A DNA stretch of 64,000 nucleotides from Nitrososphaerales archaeon (GCA_032906765.1 JAJTZB010000006.1:62001-126000), one strand, 5' to 3'; counted from the stretch's first letter, positions 7,731-16,961 are shown. Numbers and translations are program-made. The notes: generated by a model not told the origin, from the letters alone.

Positions 7731-10700
7731 CGTCGGCTTGAGGAAGTCAGTCAGTTCGAGCTGGTCTGCCTTCCTCTTGCCCTGGAACAATTGGTCGAGC
7801 TCCCTCTGGACCACGTCCAGCCGGCTCCGCAGGTAGGGGTCGACGTCGTACTCGCGCGCCAGCCTCTGGGCGATTGAAAGATACTTCTCCACCGAGGCAC
7901 GGGTCAGCGTCTCCCTGATCTCGCCGCCGCAATAGGGGCACACCCACGAGACCGGAGGGCGCCGGATCGTGCGGGTGCACTTCTTGCACTTGAACGCCTG
8001 GGTGGCGTACTTCTTGGTGTTCCCCATGATGTCCCTGATGAGATGCGTCCTGATTATCGACTCGACCACCTCCTTCGTCGACACAGCCTCCACCTTGGAG
8101 GCGACCTCGATCTGCTTCGAGATCTTCTCGTTGAGGGAGCGGAGGGTGGAATACGCGCCCCTGGACCGCCTGACGGTCAGCGAAGAGGTTGCGCTCGTGA
8201 ACCCGTAGCCGTAGAACTGCGTCTCGTTCTCGAGCCTCGACCCTATCCTCTCAATCAGCCCCTCGACCGCAGCCGCGGGAGGAGACCCCTGCGTCTTCTC
8301 GTAGAACTCCCTGGGATACCTTGACGTCACGTCGAAGTTGTGCGCCTGCTCGTCGACCTCCGACGGGATGATCACCGGCTGGACGAGAAGGGGCGTGTCC
8401 ATCAGACCCCCGATCTGGTTCGGGAGGAACTCGATTGAGAAGTTCAGGAGGGCGTCGAGCGGTAGGAGCAGCGAGTCTCCGTCTCCGTCGCAGTCGCGCC
8501 TCTTCGCCGCGTGCCAGCAGGGGTTGGCGAAACAGACCTGGGTCAGAGAGAACCCGACAATCCGTCCGAGAACACCCACCGAAGTGTGAGGCGCCAGTCC
8601 GATGACCGTCTTCCCTATCATGTCTTCGGGCTTGCGCACATTGTAGTATGTCGGAAGGCCGTACAGGCTCTCCAGCTCGTCGTCCACGAACTGCGCCATC
8701 CTCAGCACGTCTTCCGAGACGTCGAGCGGGATGATTATGTCCTGGGGCTTCAGTTCCAGAATCTGCGAATCGTCGGTGAGGGGTTTGCCTTCCCTGTCTG
8801 TCTCATATCCGAGGGCAATCAGTTTCTCGATGCCGGTCTGAACGTCCGATGGCCGGAAGTGCGTCAGTGGCGCGTTTGTGACGTCTATGCGAAGCGTCCC
8901 GTCCTTGTACACGAAGACGTCGTGCTTGCTCCTGACGATGCCCTTCTCGAGCGACTCCGGCGTCTTGGACTGGCTCGTCAGTCCCCTGACGCCCTTGACC
9001 GGCTTGAAGTGGTCGTATGGGAGGTTGGTAGCGATCTTGTCCAGCTTCGCTTTGAGGTCGAAGTGGAAGTCCGAGTGCGTGTCGGTCTTGATCTTGCAGT
9101 TCGGGCACGTCGGCTCGTTGGTGGAGAGCCCGCAGCGGGGACAGGTCAGGTACCTCCTCGTGGGTTCGCCACAGACTTCGCACCTGGCCGAGAGCCTGCG
9201 CTCGTTGCAGGCCGGGCACATCATGTTCACGACGTCGACGTCCACCGTCCTCTCTTTCGCTGCCTCGCGGATGCTCCTCCATGGGCCGCCGGCGGGCCCC
9301 ACCGGGAAGAGTGCGTGGACAGGTGGCTTGAGTCGCCTCGTCATCGCCTTCTCAGGCCTCCCCACCCTCACTCCCACAGTCGACGTGCTCTGACGTCCGA
9401 GGCGTATCCCTGAAAGCTGGCGCACCACCTCCGCCGGGTCCACCGGCTCTGGGGCCTGTGTCGAGTCGAGGTTGAGCAGGGCCGAGACTGCGGCCGCTGT
9501 GTCTCCGACCATCACGGCCGTCGCGCCGTCTATCCTGTGCTCGAGGAGGGCGTTCTGGAGGACCCACTGGATGTGGGGGGTCGTGACGTTCACAATCAGG
9601 TCAGACCCGACCCTCTTGCAGTTCGTCCTCAGCTCGAGCAGGTCGGCCCCCGTCAGCCTGTCGAACCTTGGCGTGTAAGCTGGATGCAGGGGTATGCTGA
9701 GGATTTTGGAGATGATCAAAGCCTCGGCCAAAGTTGGCACGGTTACCCCGCCCGAGGAAATGAAGCGCAACAGTGAGTCCTCCAGCATCCCTGCCTCGCC
9801 CAACCTGGCGCGCGCTTCCGGGACCGAGTTCAGTGCCTGCTCGAGGTCCTGCGCCCACCACTCCGCGACATAGGGCGACGGCGGGAGGCTCTTGTTGTTC
9901 TCCAGAAAGTCGCCGTAGCTGATCAAGACGTCGCCCAGGTCAATGATCCTGACCAGCCTTTCACGGAGCTCCTCCCCCTCCTTAGCCGATGAGACGCGCT
10001 TCACCGTCCCGTCAGTGAGCAGGACCGTCGGGCCCTCGATTGAATCTACGAAAGCGATTGTCGCAGCCTTCCCAGGTGTGTCGACCTTGACCTGCGTCCC
10101 CGTGACCACAGGGTAGTCCAGGAGCGCCGGGACCGCCGGGTGGATGCCGATGGTGGAGAGACCCGTGTTCATCGACCTCCCGTACCTGAGCCTGAACCCG
10201 CCCTTCCTCCGCGGCATGGAGAGCACAGCCCTCCCAGAGATCACCTCTTCGAAGTGGGCCCCAGCCTGCTCCGTCTCGTTCGTCGACTGCATCGTGCCGC
10301 CCTTGATCTGGGCGAGCCACTCCCAGCCTGTTATGTTGAGGCTGGCCAGCTTCTTTGCCAGCTTGTTCGCCCTCCCTATGATCCCGTCGTTCAGGACCCT
10401 CAGTGCCCCGCCTCTCAGCCTGTCCGTGCTCACACGCTTGAGGTTCCTGTGGACGACAACCTCGATCGGGTCGGTCTCGACCCCGTCGATTTCGACTGGA
10501 AGGTTAGAAATTGCGAGCCTGATGTCCTCGTCCATCACCTTGAACTGGAAGTTGCCGACCTCCCTCTCGTAGATTCTCAGCTCCTCCGCGAACCTGTCTA
10601 TCTCCTCGCTCCTGGCATTGTAGTTCGAGAGGCCGAGCTTCTTGGCGGTGATGTCTGCTATGACGAGAGAGAACGCGGCCTCCGTGCCCCCTGCAGACCG

Positions 10701-11186
10701 CATGGGGCCGGCGTATGAGACCGAAGCGTAGTCGCTGTTGTCGTCGTTCCGCTTTATCGAGATGTTGTAGATGCCTTCGATCGGGGCGACGGTGACGCCG
10801 TCGGTCATCACCGCGAGGCCCGCCCGTATGCCATAGTTCAGAGCCTGGTGCTTCTCTAAGGGACCGAACTTGCCGAGGGCGATCTCCTGCGAGATTGTGA
10901 GCGCAGCCTTCTCCTTGCTCGTCGACCTGAGCAGCTCCCTCAACCTAGTCGCGAGGCCCTCGAACTGGCTGAGGCCAAGCATCTGGTTGACGCGGTCTGC
11001 GAGGTCGAAGACAGTCTTCGACTCGACCTGCTCCGTGGGGTCGAAACCCCTTGATCTTGCTTCGCGCGCGAGGTTGTAAGCGGACTCGTACTGCGAGAGT
11101 ATGTCGTTGTAGTAGCCTGCGAGGCGGTCAGGGAAGGGAGCGAGGGTCTTGACCCGGGTCCAGGTTTCGCTCGCAGAGAAGGACAT
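7719..11186 (-). CDS. polC: DNA polymerase D large subunit (DP2)
   Basis: Catalytic subunit of the archaeal replicative polymerase D. At 1155 residues it is full length and has no intein. The double-psi-barrel active site DCDGDGD is near residues 893-900. A zinc-ribbon block with repeated CPxC/CxxC motifs lies around residues 650-700, and a C-terminal Cys pair set (CKKCTRT...CPYCGGE) near 1063-1085 is the region contacting DP1 and PCNA in known structures. A TATA-like CTTAAG sits about 30 nt before the ATG. The partner small subunit is at 38.5-40.0 kb, across the origin. PolD argues against a crenarchaeal host. Confidence 0.96.
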   Translation of the reverse strand: MSFSASETWTRVKTLAPFPDRLAGYYNDILSQYESAYNLAREARSRGFDPTEQVESKTVFDLADRVNQMLGLSQFEGLATRLRELLRSTSKEKAALTISQEIALGKFGPLEKHQALNYGIRAGLAVMTDGVTVAPIEGIYNISIKRNDDNSDYASVSYAGPMRSAGGTEAAFSLVIADITAKKLGLSNYNARSEEIDRFAEELRIYEREVGNFQFKVMDEDIRLAISNLPVEIDGVETDPIEVVVHRNLKRVSTDRLRGGALRVLNDGIIGRANKLAKKLASLNITGWEWLAQIKGGTMQSTNETEQAGAHFEEVISGRAVLSMPRRKGGFRLRYGRSMNTGLSTIGIHPAVPALLDYPVVTGTQVKVDTPGKAATIAFVDSIEGPTVLLTDGTVKRVSSAKEGEELRERLVRIIDLGDVLISYGDFLENNKSLPPSPYVAEWWAQDLEQALNSVPEARARLGEAGMLEDSLLRFISSGGVTVPTLAEALIISKILSIPLHPAYTPRFDRLTGADLLELRTNCKRVGSDLIVNVTTPHIQWVLQNALLEHRIDGATAVMVGDTAAAVSALLNLDSTQAPEPVDPAEVVRQLSGIRLGRQSTSTVGVRVGRPEKAMTRRLKPPVHALFPVGPAGGPWRSIREAAKERTVDVDVVNMMCPACNERRLSARCEVCGEPTRRYLTCPRCGLSTNEPTCPNCKIKTDTHSDFHFDLKAKLDKIATNLPYDHFKPVKGVRGLTSQSKTPESLEKGIVRSKHDVFVYKDGTLRIDVTNAPLTHFRPSDVQTGIEKLIALGYETDREGKPLTDDSQILELKPQDIIIPLDVSEDVLRMAQFVDDELESLYGLPTYYNVRKPEDMIGKTVIGLAPHTSVGVLGRIVGFSLTQVCFANPCWHAAKRRDCDGDGDSLLLPLDALLNFSIEFLPNQIGGLMDTPLLVQPVIIPSEVDEQAHNFDVTSRYPREFYEKTQGSPPAAAVEGLIERIGSRLENETQFYGYGFTSATSSLTVRRSRGAYSTLRSLNEKISKQIEVASKVEAVSTKEVVESIIRTHLIRDIMGNTKKYATQAFKCKKCTRTIRRPPVSWVCPYCGGEIRETLTRASVEKYLSIAQRLAREYDVDPYLRSRLDVVQRELDQLFQGKRKADQLELTDFLKPTLSE

Positions 11187-11291
11187 CTGGGTGATTTGGT
11201 TCTCGCTATGTCTTAAGCTCTATCGTTGTTTGGTTACCGCCGTAACTTCCAGTGGCTCGGGAGAAAGAAAGGGTTGGAGCGATTGAGCGTC

Positions 11292-11609
11292 CTATTCCAG
11301 CAGCTTGCGTGCGTCGTCTCGAGACAGTGCCACCATCGTCTGAGTGGATACGAAGTCTAGGGCTGAGAGGCCCATTCGCATTGCGGCCTTCTCGTCAGGA
11401 GCCTCTCCGATGACGACGGCGTCGTACTGACCGAGGGTCCAGAAGACTTGACGTCTCTTGACACCTCACTTCTCTGCCTCGGCCCAGCGCTTGTCTTGTG
11501 CCTCGAGGTCCGCTTTGGTTGGCTTGCGTCGGAATTTGGCCAGTGTTACGAACCACACGTCGGGACTTGGTTCGGGCCTTGAATATTTGAGCTCCTTTGG
11601 GCTTGGCAT
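11292..11609 (-). pseudogene. GYD/Dabb-like ferredoxin-fold protein interrupted by an in-frame TGA
   Basis: Read from the ATG at 11609 the frame gives MPSPKELKYSRPEPSPDVWF and on to ...RWAEAEK, then TGA at codon 48 (11466-11468), then continues without shift as GVKRRQVFWTLGQYDAVVIG to a TAG at 11294. The second half carries the QVFWTLGQYDAVVI(G) signature of small GYD-domain proteins. There is no alternative start just after the TGA, so the second half is not a free gene. It begins one nucleotide after the mntH stop and would be cotranscribed. A nonsense mutation or a base error is the simplest reading; TGA recoding is discussed in the findings. Confidence 0.75.
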
Positions 11610-11610
11610 C

Positions 11611-12903
11611 CTAAAGCGTAGTGTAGAGCAGATAGATGTTCAAAGAGATAATGGTAACAACGGAGAGCACGCCCAGAATCAACATAATCTTGCCGTTTAC
11701 GAATTCGCCCATCATACTTCTCCTGCTCGTGTAGATTATCAGAGGAATCATCGGCAGTGGTATCATCAGGCTGAGGATTACCTGGCTGTAGACCAGTAAT
11801 GACAAAGGATCGAGTCCGATCAAGATGGCCATCGTAGTAGGAAAGACGTTCACTAACCTAGTCACGATCCTTCGGAGGTTCTTGTTAACGTGCGTGCCCA
11901 GCAGCCCATCCATGATCGCCATGCCTGCAAGCGTGCCCGTAGTCGAAGAGGCAAGGCCTGAAGCGAGCAGCGTTATCGCAAATACGACACCTGCAAGGTA
12001 GCCGTACAGGGGCACCATTATCCGGTAGGCATCGTCGATTGTGGATACGCCGCTGTAATTGACATGAAAAGCGGCTGCAGCCGAGACGAGGATCGCGACG
12101 TTGACGAGGCTCGCAATGGTGAGTGTGAGGATGACCTCCCTGAGGTGCAGCCTCCTCAGCCTCCTCTTTTCCTCGATGCTTCCGGTGGTCAGCTTGTTCT
12201 TTGTTAGCGTAGAGTGGACGAAGAGCGCGTGTGGCATCACGGTTGCACCGACTATCCCGACCACCAGCAGGATGGTCTGGTTGGTGATGGAGACGGCCAC
12301 CGAGTGGTACGCTATCTCGGTCAGGCTCGGCCCTATGAGGAGTACTTGGTAGAGAAAACCTATAGCTATTATGGAAACGAAGAGCATGAAGAAATACTCC
12401 ACGATTCGAAAACGTTCTGACGTTAGCGCCAGGAGGATAATCACGTCGGCCGCGCCGAATGCGGACGCGTACAGGAGAGGGACGCCGAAGAGCAGGTGGA
12501 GTGCGATGACGGTACCCAAGTACTCGGCCAAGTCCGTCGCAGCCGCAGCCGCCTCCGCAGCCAGCCAGTATGGGACGATGAGCTTCCTGGACTTCAGGGA
12601 TGAGCGAACGAGTTCGGAGAGGTCCTTCCCGGTCGCAATCCCCAACTTCCCTGATAGATACTGCAATATCATGGCCATGATGTTGGCGAGCCAGACCGTC
12701 CACAGGAGGTCGTAGGCGAACGACGCGCCGCTCTGGATGTCTGTCCCATAGTTCCCCGGGTCCATGTAGGCCATGCTAACGATGAGAGCGGGGCCGAGAT
12801 AGAGGAATAGACTGTGCAGAGAAATCCGATTGCGCGTCCGCTCTTGTTTCTCTCTCTCGACCTGCTCTGGAGGTTTCAGAGTTCTATTCCAGGGCGCGCG
12901 CAT
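11611..12903 (-). CDS. mntH: NRAMP-family divalent metal (Mn2+/Fe2+) transporter
   Basis: Proton-coupled Mn2+/Fe2+ importer of the cytoplasmic membrane. The first membrane helix carries the metal-binding MDPGNYGTDIQSG motif (DPGN, residues about 47-50), and a later helix has MPHALFVHSTL, the M-P-H motif of helix 6. About eleven hydrophobic segments fill 430 residues. It is divergent from an MntR-type repressor across a palindrome-rich interval, so manganese-dependent repression is likely. A TATA-like TTTAAATTTA lies about 30 nt upstream. A disrupted GYD-like gene follows directly. Confidence 0.94.
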   Translation of the reverse strand: MRAPWNRTLKPPEQVEREKQERTRNRISLHSLFLYLGPALIVSMAYMDPGNYGTDIQSGASFAYDLLWTVWLANIMAMILQYLSGKLGIATGKDLSELVRSSLKSRKLIVPYWLAAEAAAAATDLAEYLGTVIALHLLFGVPLLYASAFGAADVIILLALTSERFRIVEYFFMLFVSIIAIGFLYQVLLIGPSLTEIAYHSVAVSITNQTILLVVGIVGATVMPHALFVHSTLTKNKLTTGSIEEKRRLRRLHLREVILTLTIASLVNVAILVSAAAAFHVNYSGVSTIDDAYRIMVPLYGYLAGVVFAITLLASGLASSTTGTLAGMAIMDGLLGTHVNKNLRRIVTRLVNVFPTTMAILIGLDPLSLLVYSQVILSLMIPLPMIPLIIYTSRRSMMGEFVNGKIMLILGVLSVVTIISLNIYLLYTTL

Positions 12904-13085
12904 GGCTCATTCCATTAGCGAAAGTTACCCATACTTAAATTTAGATGATTCTAACATGATTAGGGGCTCCACCTTTGTTTATGCGCGTCTAATCATTTGA
13001 GAACGCTTTTTAATGGGCGGTGGCCTGCTTCTTCGCCGTCGGGGCTGAATTGGCAAAAGCCACCCAGATAGAGCAGCAAGAAGAG
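12904..13085. promoter_or_regulatory. Divergent mntH/mntR control region with palindromes
   Basis: The interval contains a perfect palindrome with a 4-nt centre, TTAGA-TGAT-TCTAA (12941-12954), and an inverted pair ATGATTAG (12956-12963) / CTAATCAT (12989-12996). These related half sites resemble DtxR/MntR operators. TATA-like elements face both ways: TTTAAATTTA (about 12934-12943) towards mntH and CTTTTTAA (about 13006-13013) towards the regulator, the latter favouring a start downstream of the GTG at 13020. Confidence 0.6.
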
Positions 13086-13490
13086 ATGTCGAGGCTAGAG
13101 GATTATCTTGAGGTGATCTATCATCTGATCCACGAGAAGGGTTATGCGAGTACGGTCGCCATCGCAGAGAATCTTCGAGTCAAACCCCCCACCGTATCGA
13201 GTATGCTGCAGAGACTTGCTGCGAAAGACTACCTTGTGCACGAGCCCTACAGGGGCATCAGGTTGACCGACAAGGGCGTGAAGACCGCGAAATCTGTAAT
13301 CGCGAGACACAGCATAGTATCAGAATTACTTCTGATGCTCGGCGTGGAGGATGACGTAGCCTACCAAGACACGGAGGGGATAGAGCATCACATCCAACCC
13401 GTGACCATCAGCAAGATAGAGGGGTTGGTCGATTTTCTCCGGAAGAACCCGAAGCTGCTGCGTGCGATACGAGATCACATAGAGAAGTAG
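13086..13490 (+). CDS. mntR: MntR/DtxR-family metal-dependent transcriptional regulator
   Basis: Winged-helix metalloregulator resembling MntR. From the chosen ATG the protein starts MSRLEDYLEVIYHLIHEKGY, matching the family's N-terminus; the recognition helix region is VKPPTVSSMLQRL. The dimerisation half keeps the metal-ligand pattern RHSIVSELLLML and D-x-EGIEHHI, as in manganese-binding MntR. The frame extends upstream to a GTG at 13020 and TTG at 13059, but the A/T-rich promoter element and family length (134 residues here) favour 13086. It is divergent from mntH, the likely target, and probably autoregulates. Confidence 0.88.
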   Translation: MSRLEDYLEVIYHLIHEKGYASTVAIAENLRVKPPTVSSMLQRLAAKDYLVHEPYRGIRLTDKGVKTAKSVIARHSIVSELLLMLGVEDDVAYQDTEGIEHHIQPVTISKIEGLVDFLRKNPKLLRAIRDHIEK

Positions 13491-13597
13491 GATCCCAACC
13501 AAGACGACGCTCTCGGGTCCCGTTAGGGGATGGCTTCGGAGTGCTCCTTGGAAAGCTGTATATCCAGATTGGGCTGCAAGTTTCCTGACGACGCACG

Positions 13598-14407
13598 GTG
13601 ACTCCCATGAAAGGCTACGCCCTGGTGAACGGCCTTGAGATGTATTACGAAATCCATGGCACCGGACGCCCGCTCGTACTGCTACACGGAGGAGCGGGAG
13701 CCATTGAGATGTTCGGCGAAGTCCTCCAGCTGCTCTCCAAAGGACGGCAGACCATCGCCGTCGAACTGCAGGCCCACGGGCACACGGCGGACATAGACAG
13801 GCCGCTGAGATACGAGCTGATGGCAGACGACGTCGCCGTCCTGATCAGGCACTTGCGGCTTGGGAAGGCCGACGTCATGGGCTACTCGCTCGGCGGAGGC
13901 GTCGCGCTGCGGACCGCCATCCAATATCAGGAGCTCGTGAGGAAGCTGGTGCTCGTCTCGACCCCCTGCAGGCGCGATGGATGGTACCCCGAGGTCCTGA
14001 CTGTGATGGGGCAGAGCGGTCCCGAGTCCGCGGAGGCGCTGAAGGAGACCCCGATGTATCAGGTCTACGAGAGGACTGCGCCGAGGCTCGAAGACTGGCC
14101 TGTGTTGATGACCAAGCTCGGCGAGATGCTGCGAAGGGACTACGACTGGTCGGAGGAAGTGGCCAAAATCAAGGCACCCACCATGATAGTGGTCGGGGAC
14201 GCCGACAGCGTCCGCACCGCCCATGCCGTCGAGTTCTTCGAGCTGCTCGGCGGCGGAAAGAAGGACGGCGGCTGGGATGGGTCGGGGATGTCTGATGCGC
14301 GCCTCTCCATCCTGCCCGGGGTCACGCACTACAACATCTTCTCCTCCACGGCGCTGGCGTCCGCCGTCATACCGTTCCTCGACGCGCTGATGTCGGCGGT
14401 CAAGTGA
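13598..14407 (+). CDS. Alpha/beta-fold hydrolase
   Basis: Single-domain alpha/beta hydrolase of 269 residues. The oxyanion strand is PLVLLHGGAG (about 26-35), the nucleophile elbow is GYSLGG (about 93-98), the acid is probably in VVGDADSV (near 198) and the histidine in GVTHYNIF near 248. It resembles the haloalkane dehalogenase/lipase-like esterases, but no substrate can be assigned. GTG at 13598 or ATG at 13607 could be the start. It stands alone between mntR and a membrane-protein gene of opposite strand. Confidence 0.85.
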   Translation: MTPMKGYALVNGLEMYYEIHGTGRPLVLLHGGAGAIEMFGEVLQLLSKGRQTIAVELQAHGHTADIDRPLRYELMADDVAVLIRHLRLGKADVMGYSLGGGVALRTAIQYQELVRKLVLVSTPCRRDGWYPEVLTVMGQSGPESAEALKETPMYQVYERTAPRLEDWPVLMTKLGEMLRRDYDWSEEVAKIKAPTMIVVGDADSVRTAHAVEFFELLGGGKKDGGWDGSGMSDARLSILPGVTHYNIFSSTALASAVIPFLDALMSAVK

Positions 14408-14443
14408 TTCGCAAACAAGTCCGGTTAGGTGGCAGCGTCGTCC

Positions 14444-14468
14444 AGAAGGAGGCATAATGAACCCTATG
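14444..14468 (+). repeat. Dispersed short repeat, copy a
   Basis: Copy of a family whose core is GGCGGAGGCGCAATGAACCC followed by TATG. This copy reads GAAGGAGGCATAATGAACCC then TATG, in an intergenic stretch. Compare copies at 15535, 20345, 21738, 23689, 25366 and 31356. Confidence 0.6.
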
Positions 14469-14526
14469 CAGACGAAAGCACTTCAATTCGAGAGTAACAA
14501 TTCTCTGACTTTGGGAACGAGTCTAG

Positions 14527-15423
14527 TCAAAAGACCGCGTCTCTGCCTCCACTTTTCTTCCATTCAACTACGAGGAGAGACGCTAGGGAAGTGAGAACTG
14601 CGCCCAACAAGACAGGCACGGGCTCGGAGAATATGCTCTGGAGGTTTGAGATTATCGGATTACGATAAAGCCAGAGCCACGCTCCCAAGGCAATAAGCCC
14701 GAATGCGAAGAGAGGGTACTTGACAATGATGAGTTTCGTAATTCTGAGTGGCTTGTCTCTTCGATCCAGTTGTCCCGCGCCATACAGTAAAACTATCCAC
14801 CCGAACCCAATTGCCCAAATACCCCAATTCGTTTGAAAAAAGCTCTGAATCGGAGAGAAGCGGGACGTAATGACAGTGTTCGCGAACCAGATTAGCAGTA
14901 TCACAATTGAACCAAAGAGAAAACTACGATCCAAGATATTGCTGTTCTGGGCAGGTCCATACACCCTGCGCCAAGGAACAGGTCCCTCTTCGCGCAGGTC
15001 GAGATCAGCGTAATCCACCAATCCTATAGGATCTTCTTGAAAGAAGTAAACATGCTCCTTCGGGTTAAGGGGCTGAGGTTGCCCATCTGCATTGTATAAC
15101 CCGCGCTTTATCTTCCTCGTCAAGGGAAAGAACCATTCTACACCGCGATCCTTCGCAGTTGTGAATGAGTCTTGCAAGACGTGCAGAAATACGCCAAGCG
15201 AAAGGAATGGGCTTACGAAGTAAGTCAAGACCATTACGAACACGTTATGCAAAGCAGCCCGATGGAGCTGCTCATCTCTGTAGGCTCTTCGAGGAATGAA
15301 CCAGTACTCTCTGTCCAAGTCGGGCAGGAGGGTACCCAATCCAATAAGGAGCACAAACTCTGGCCTTCCGAAAAACACGAATCCGACAGCTAGTCCGAAG
15401 GCGAAATGGGTATACAAGTCCAA
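14527..15423 (-). CDS. Membrane protein, DUF457-like (putative membrane-bound metal-dependent hydrolase)
   Basis: The N-terminus MDLYTHFAFGLAVGFVFF plus LLIGLGTLLPDLDREYW gives the H-x(n)-LPDLD pattern of the YdjM/DUF457 membrane-bound hydrolase family; additional histidines (LHRAALHN, FLHVLQDSFT) fit the metal-site pattern. The C-terminal half has three or four more hydrophobic segments around 170-280. The biochemical role of these proteins is not established. It is 298 residues and isolated, with copies a and b of the dispersed repeat on either side. Confidence 0.65.
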   Translation of the reverse strand: MDLYTHFAFGLAVGFVFFGRPEFVLLIGLGTLLPDLDREYWFIPRRAYRDEQLHRAALHNVFVMVLTYFVSPFLSLGVFLHVLQDSFTTAKDRGVEWFFPLTRKIKRGLYNADGQPQPLNPKEHVYFFQEDPIGLVDYADLDLREEGPVPWRRVYGPAQNSNILDRSFLFGSIVILLIWFANTVITSRFSPIQSFFQTNWGIWAIGFGWIVLLYGAGQLDRRDKPLRITKLIIVKYPLFAFGLIALGAWLWLYRNPIISNLQSIFSEPVPVLLGAVLTSLASLLVVEWKKSGGRDAVF

Positions 15424-15734
15424 GAGTTAATGTCTAGTAGTTCGTGGTTAGGACAATAGATAAGCTAATCTTCCCGCCGACGCTAGGAAGCCCAAGACCT
15501 ACGTTTTCTCTTGATCTACAATTGGAGTGAATCCCTTGGCGGAGGCGCAGTGAACCCTATGTGGAATGTTATCTGATATGTCAGATCTTCTCTCGATATC
15601 GGCTCCCAAATTGACCAGCCAAAGCCCTGACCAAGGCTCACTCCGACCCTCGTTGACTGGCTCAAGCTTAAATCAGGCATCTCCTTAATCTCGGGTACAA
15701 TAACCATGGATTACCACAGAGAGAACCGACGCTG
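15424..15734. other. Intergenic stretch holding one repeat copy
   Basis: About 310 nt without a convincing gene. It contains copy b of the dispersed repeat. A 63-codon minus-strand frame (15516-15707) runs through the repeat and shows no recognisable domain, so I do not call it. Confidence 0.5.
15535..15561 (+). repeat. Dispersed short repeat, copy b
   Basis: Reads CTTGGCGGAGGCGCAGTGAA then CCCTATG; one of the best-conserved copies. It is intergenic. Confidence 0.65.
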
Positions 15735-16361
15735 ATGAGCGCGAGCATTCCCTCCTTCTTCAACAAATCAGACTTCTACGGTACGCTTCTCCCGGGTTAC
15801 CTGATTCTGATAGTCTACTTCTTCCTCTATCAGCCTGACGTCCTCTTCGGCGCAACTGCCAATTCTCTCAATCTGCTGTGGACCGTAGTTTTTCTCGTGG
15901 CCGGTCCGGCCGTGGGTCTAACGGTCACCCAGATTCACCGGATCGTCTATTGGCAGGTATGGAGGTCGTGGAGGTCTGGCAAGACTGGCAAGAGTATCAA
16001 GAATAATTCCAAAGATGGTCAGAAGCCTGCTGCGTGGAAGGCAGATTACGATTACTTTTGGGTCAGGATTAAAACAAAGCATGACGAGCCCGACTTGAAC
16101 GAGATTGATTTAACAGAAGCCAAGTACAACTTCGACGTCTCAGCAGGAATGGGGTTGATAGTTCTGGGAGCAGCCAAGCTCCTTACGTCGTCCTCTTTCA
16201 ACACGTGGGCTGCAATCCTGGTCCTGGCTGGCGCGATACTTTTGGTTGGTGGGTACTACGAACTGATTGCATACGAAGCAGTGATGGAAGCCATTCGGAA
16301 AAAACTGGGTATCAAGAGTCCAGGGCCCGTGGGGCCGCCTCCGACGGTACGCATTCAGTAA
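15735..16361 (+). CDS. Hypothetical membrane protein
   Basis: I do not recognise the family. The 208-residue product has two N-terminal membrane segments (TLLPGYLILIVYFFLY and LLWTVVFLVAGPAVGLTV), a charged cytoplasmic stretch of about 80 residues rich in Lys and Trp, then two more segments (GLIVLGAAKLL and WAAILVLAGAILLVGGYYELI) and a short basic tail. The layout resembles small membrane-anchored effector or sensor proteins, but no catalytic motif is visible. It has no operon partner. Confidence 0.6.
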   Translation: MSASIPSFFNKSDFYGTLLPGYLILIVYFFLYQPDVLFGATANSLNLLWTVVFLVAGPAVGLTVTQIHRIVYWQVWRSWRSGKTGKSIKNNSKDGQKPAAWKADYDYFWVRIKTKHDEPDLNEIDLTEAKYNFDVSAGMGLIVLGAAKLLTSSSFNTWAAILVLAGAILLVGGYYELIAYEAVMEAIRKKLGIKSPGPVGPPPTVRIQ

Positions 16362-16508
16362 GCCAGATTCTGTTACAATGGAGGTTGGTTCTGCATGAAT
16401 CCCGATGAATGGTATTTTGTGGCATCGGTGCGATGGATTATCAGCAATGAGCCCTAAGCACAGCTTCAAGTGGATTCTCCAGTAATACTTCAGGATAGTC
16501 GTCCTTGC

Positions 16509-16859
16509 TTATCGCTTGGACGTGCTGACCACGCAGAACGGGTTGCCATCCGGGTCCGCAAGTACGACGAAGTCCTCGCCCTGTTGAGAGGGTCTCCGGA
16601 GGGTCGCACCCAGGCGGATTAGCCGCTTCACCTCGCCTTCTTGGTCTTCGGTGTAAAGGTCCAGGTGAAGTCGATACTGCTCCAAGTGTCCTTCGGAAGA
16701 CCGGTTGATTGAGAGGTTGGGATCTCGCCCATCAGGATCTTTCAGGATGACCCATCCATCCTTGGGAGGATACTTTGGGACGTAGTGAAGGGCTTCTTGC
16801 CAGAAGTTCATCATTCGGTCGAAGTCGTCGCAGTCAATGGCGATGGAACCGATTTTCAT
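16509..16859 (-). CDS. VOC superfamily (glyoxalase-like) protein
   Basis: A 116-residue vicinal-oxygen-chelate fold protein: MKIGSIAIDCDDFDRMMNFW opens the first beta-alpha-beta unit, and the second ends VVLADPDGNPFCVV, the standard DPDGN(P/x)F(C/E) ending. Similar short proteins are glyoxalase-like or bleomycin-resistance-like, with unknown substrates. One expected metal ligand position is Asp rather than His at the start (IAIDCDD), so activity is uncertain. It is a single gene upstream of a VapBC pair. Confidence 0.75.
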   Translation of the reverse strand: MKIGSIAIDCDDFDRMMNFWQEALHYVPKYPPKDGWVILKDPDGRDPNLSINRSSEGHLEQYRLHLDLYTEDQEGEVKRLIRLGATLRRPSQQGEDFVVLADPDGNPFCVVSTSKR

Positions 16860-16961
16860 ATCCTATGACTTCGCGACAGAAACGGTAACTAGCGATTTAA
16901 GCGATTTGCGGTCTAGGGAGGGTGCTTGGCGGTTCCTTGCGAGCATGCGCGTCATGACAGT

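Noticed and set aside
8511-9413. Long plus-strand frame inside the polymerase D gene
   Set aside because: It is an antisense shadow of the intact DP2 gene; GC-rich codon use creates long open frames on the opposite strand. The same applies to other long antisense frames, e.g. 3041-3778, 22587-23687 and 50748-51480.
11466-11468. Selenocysteine insertion at the GYD-like TGA
   Set aside because: No redox-site context, no recognisable SECIS-like hairpin seen, and TGA is used as a normal stop by many genes in the window.
15516-15707. 63-codon minus-strand frame
   Set aside because: It passes through dispersed repeat copy b, has no domain and no ribosome site; taken as chance.
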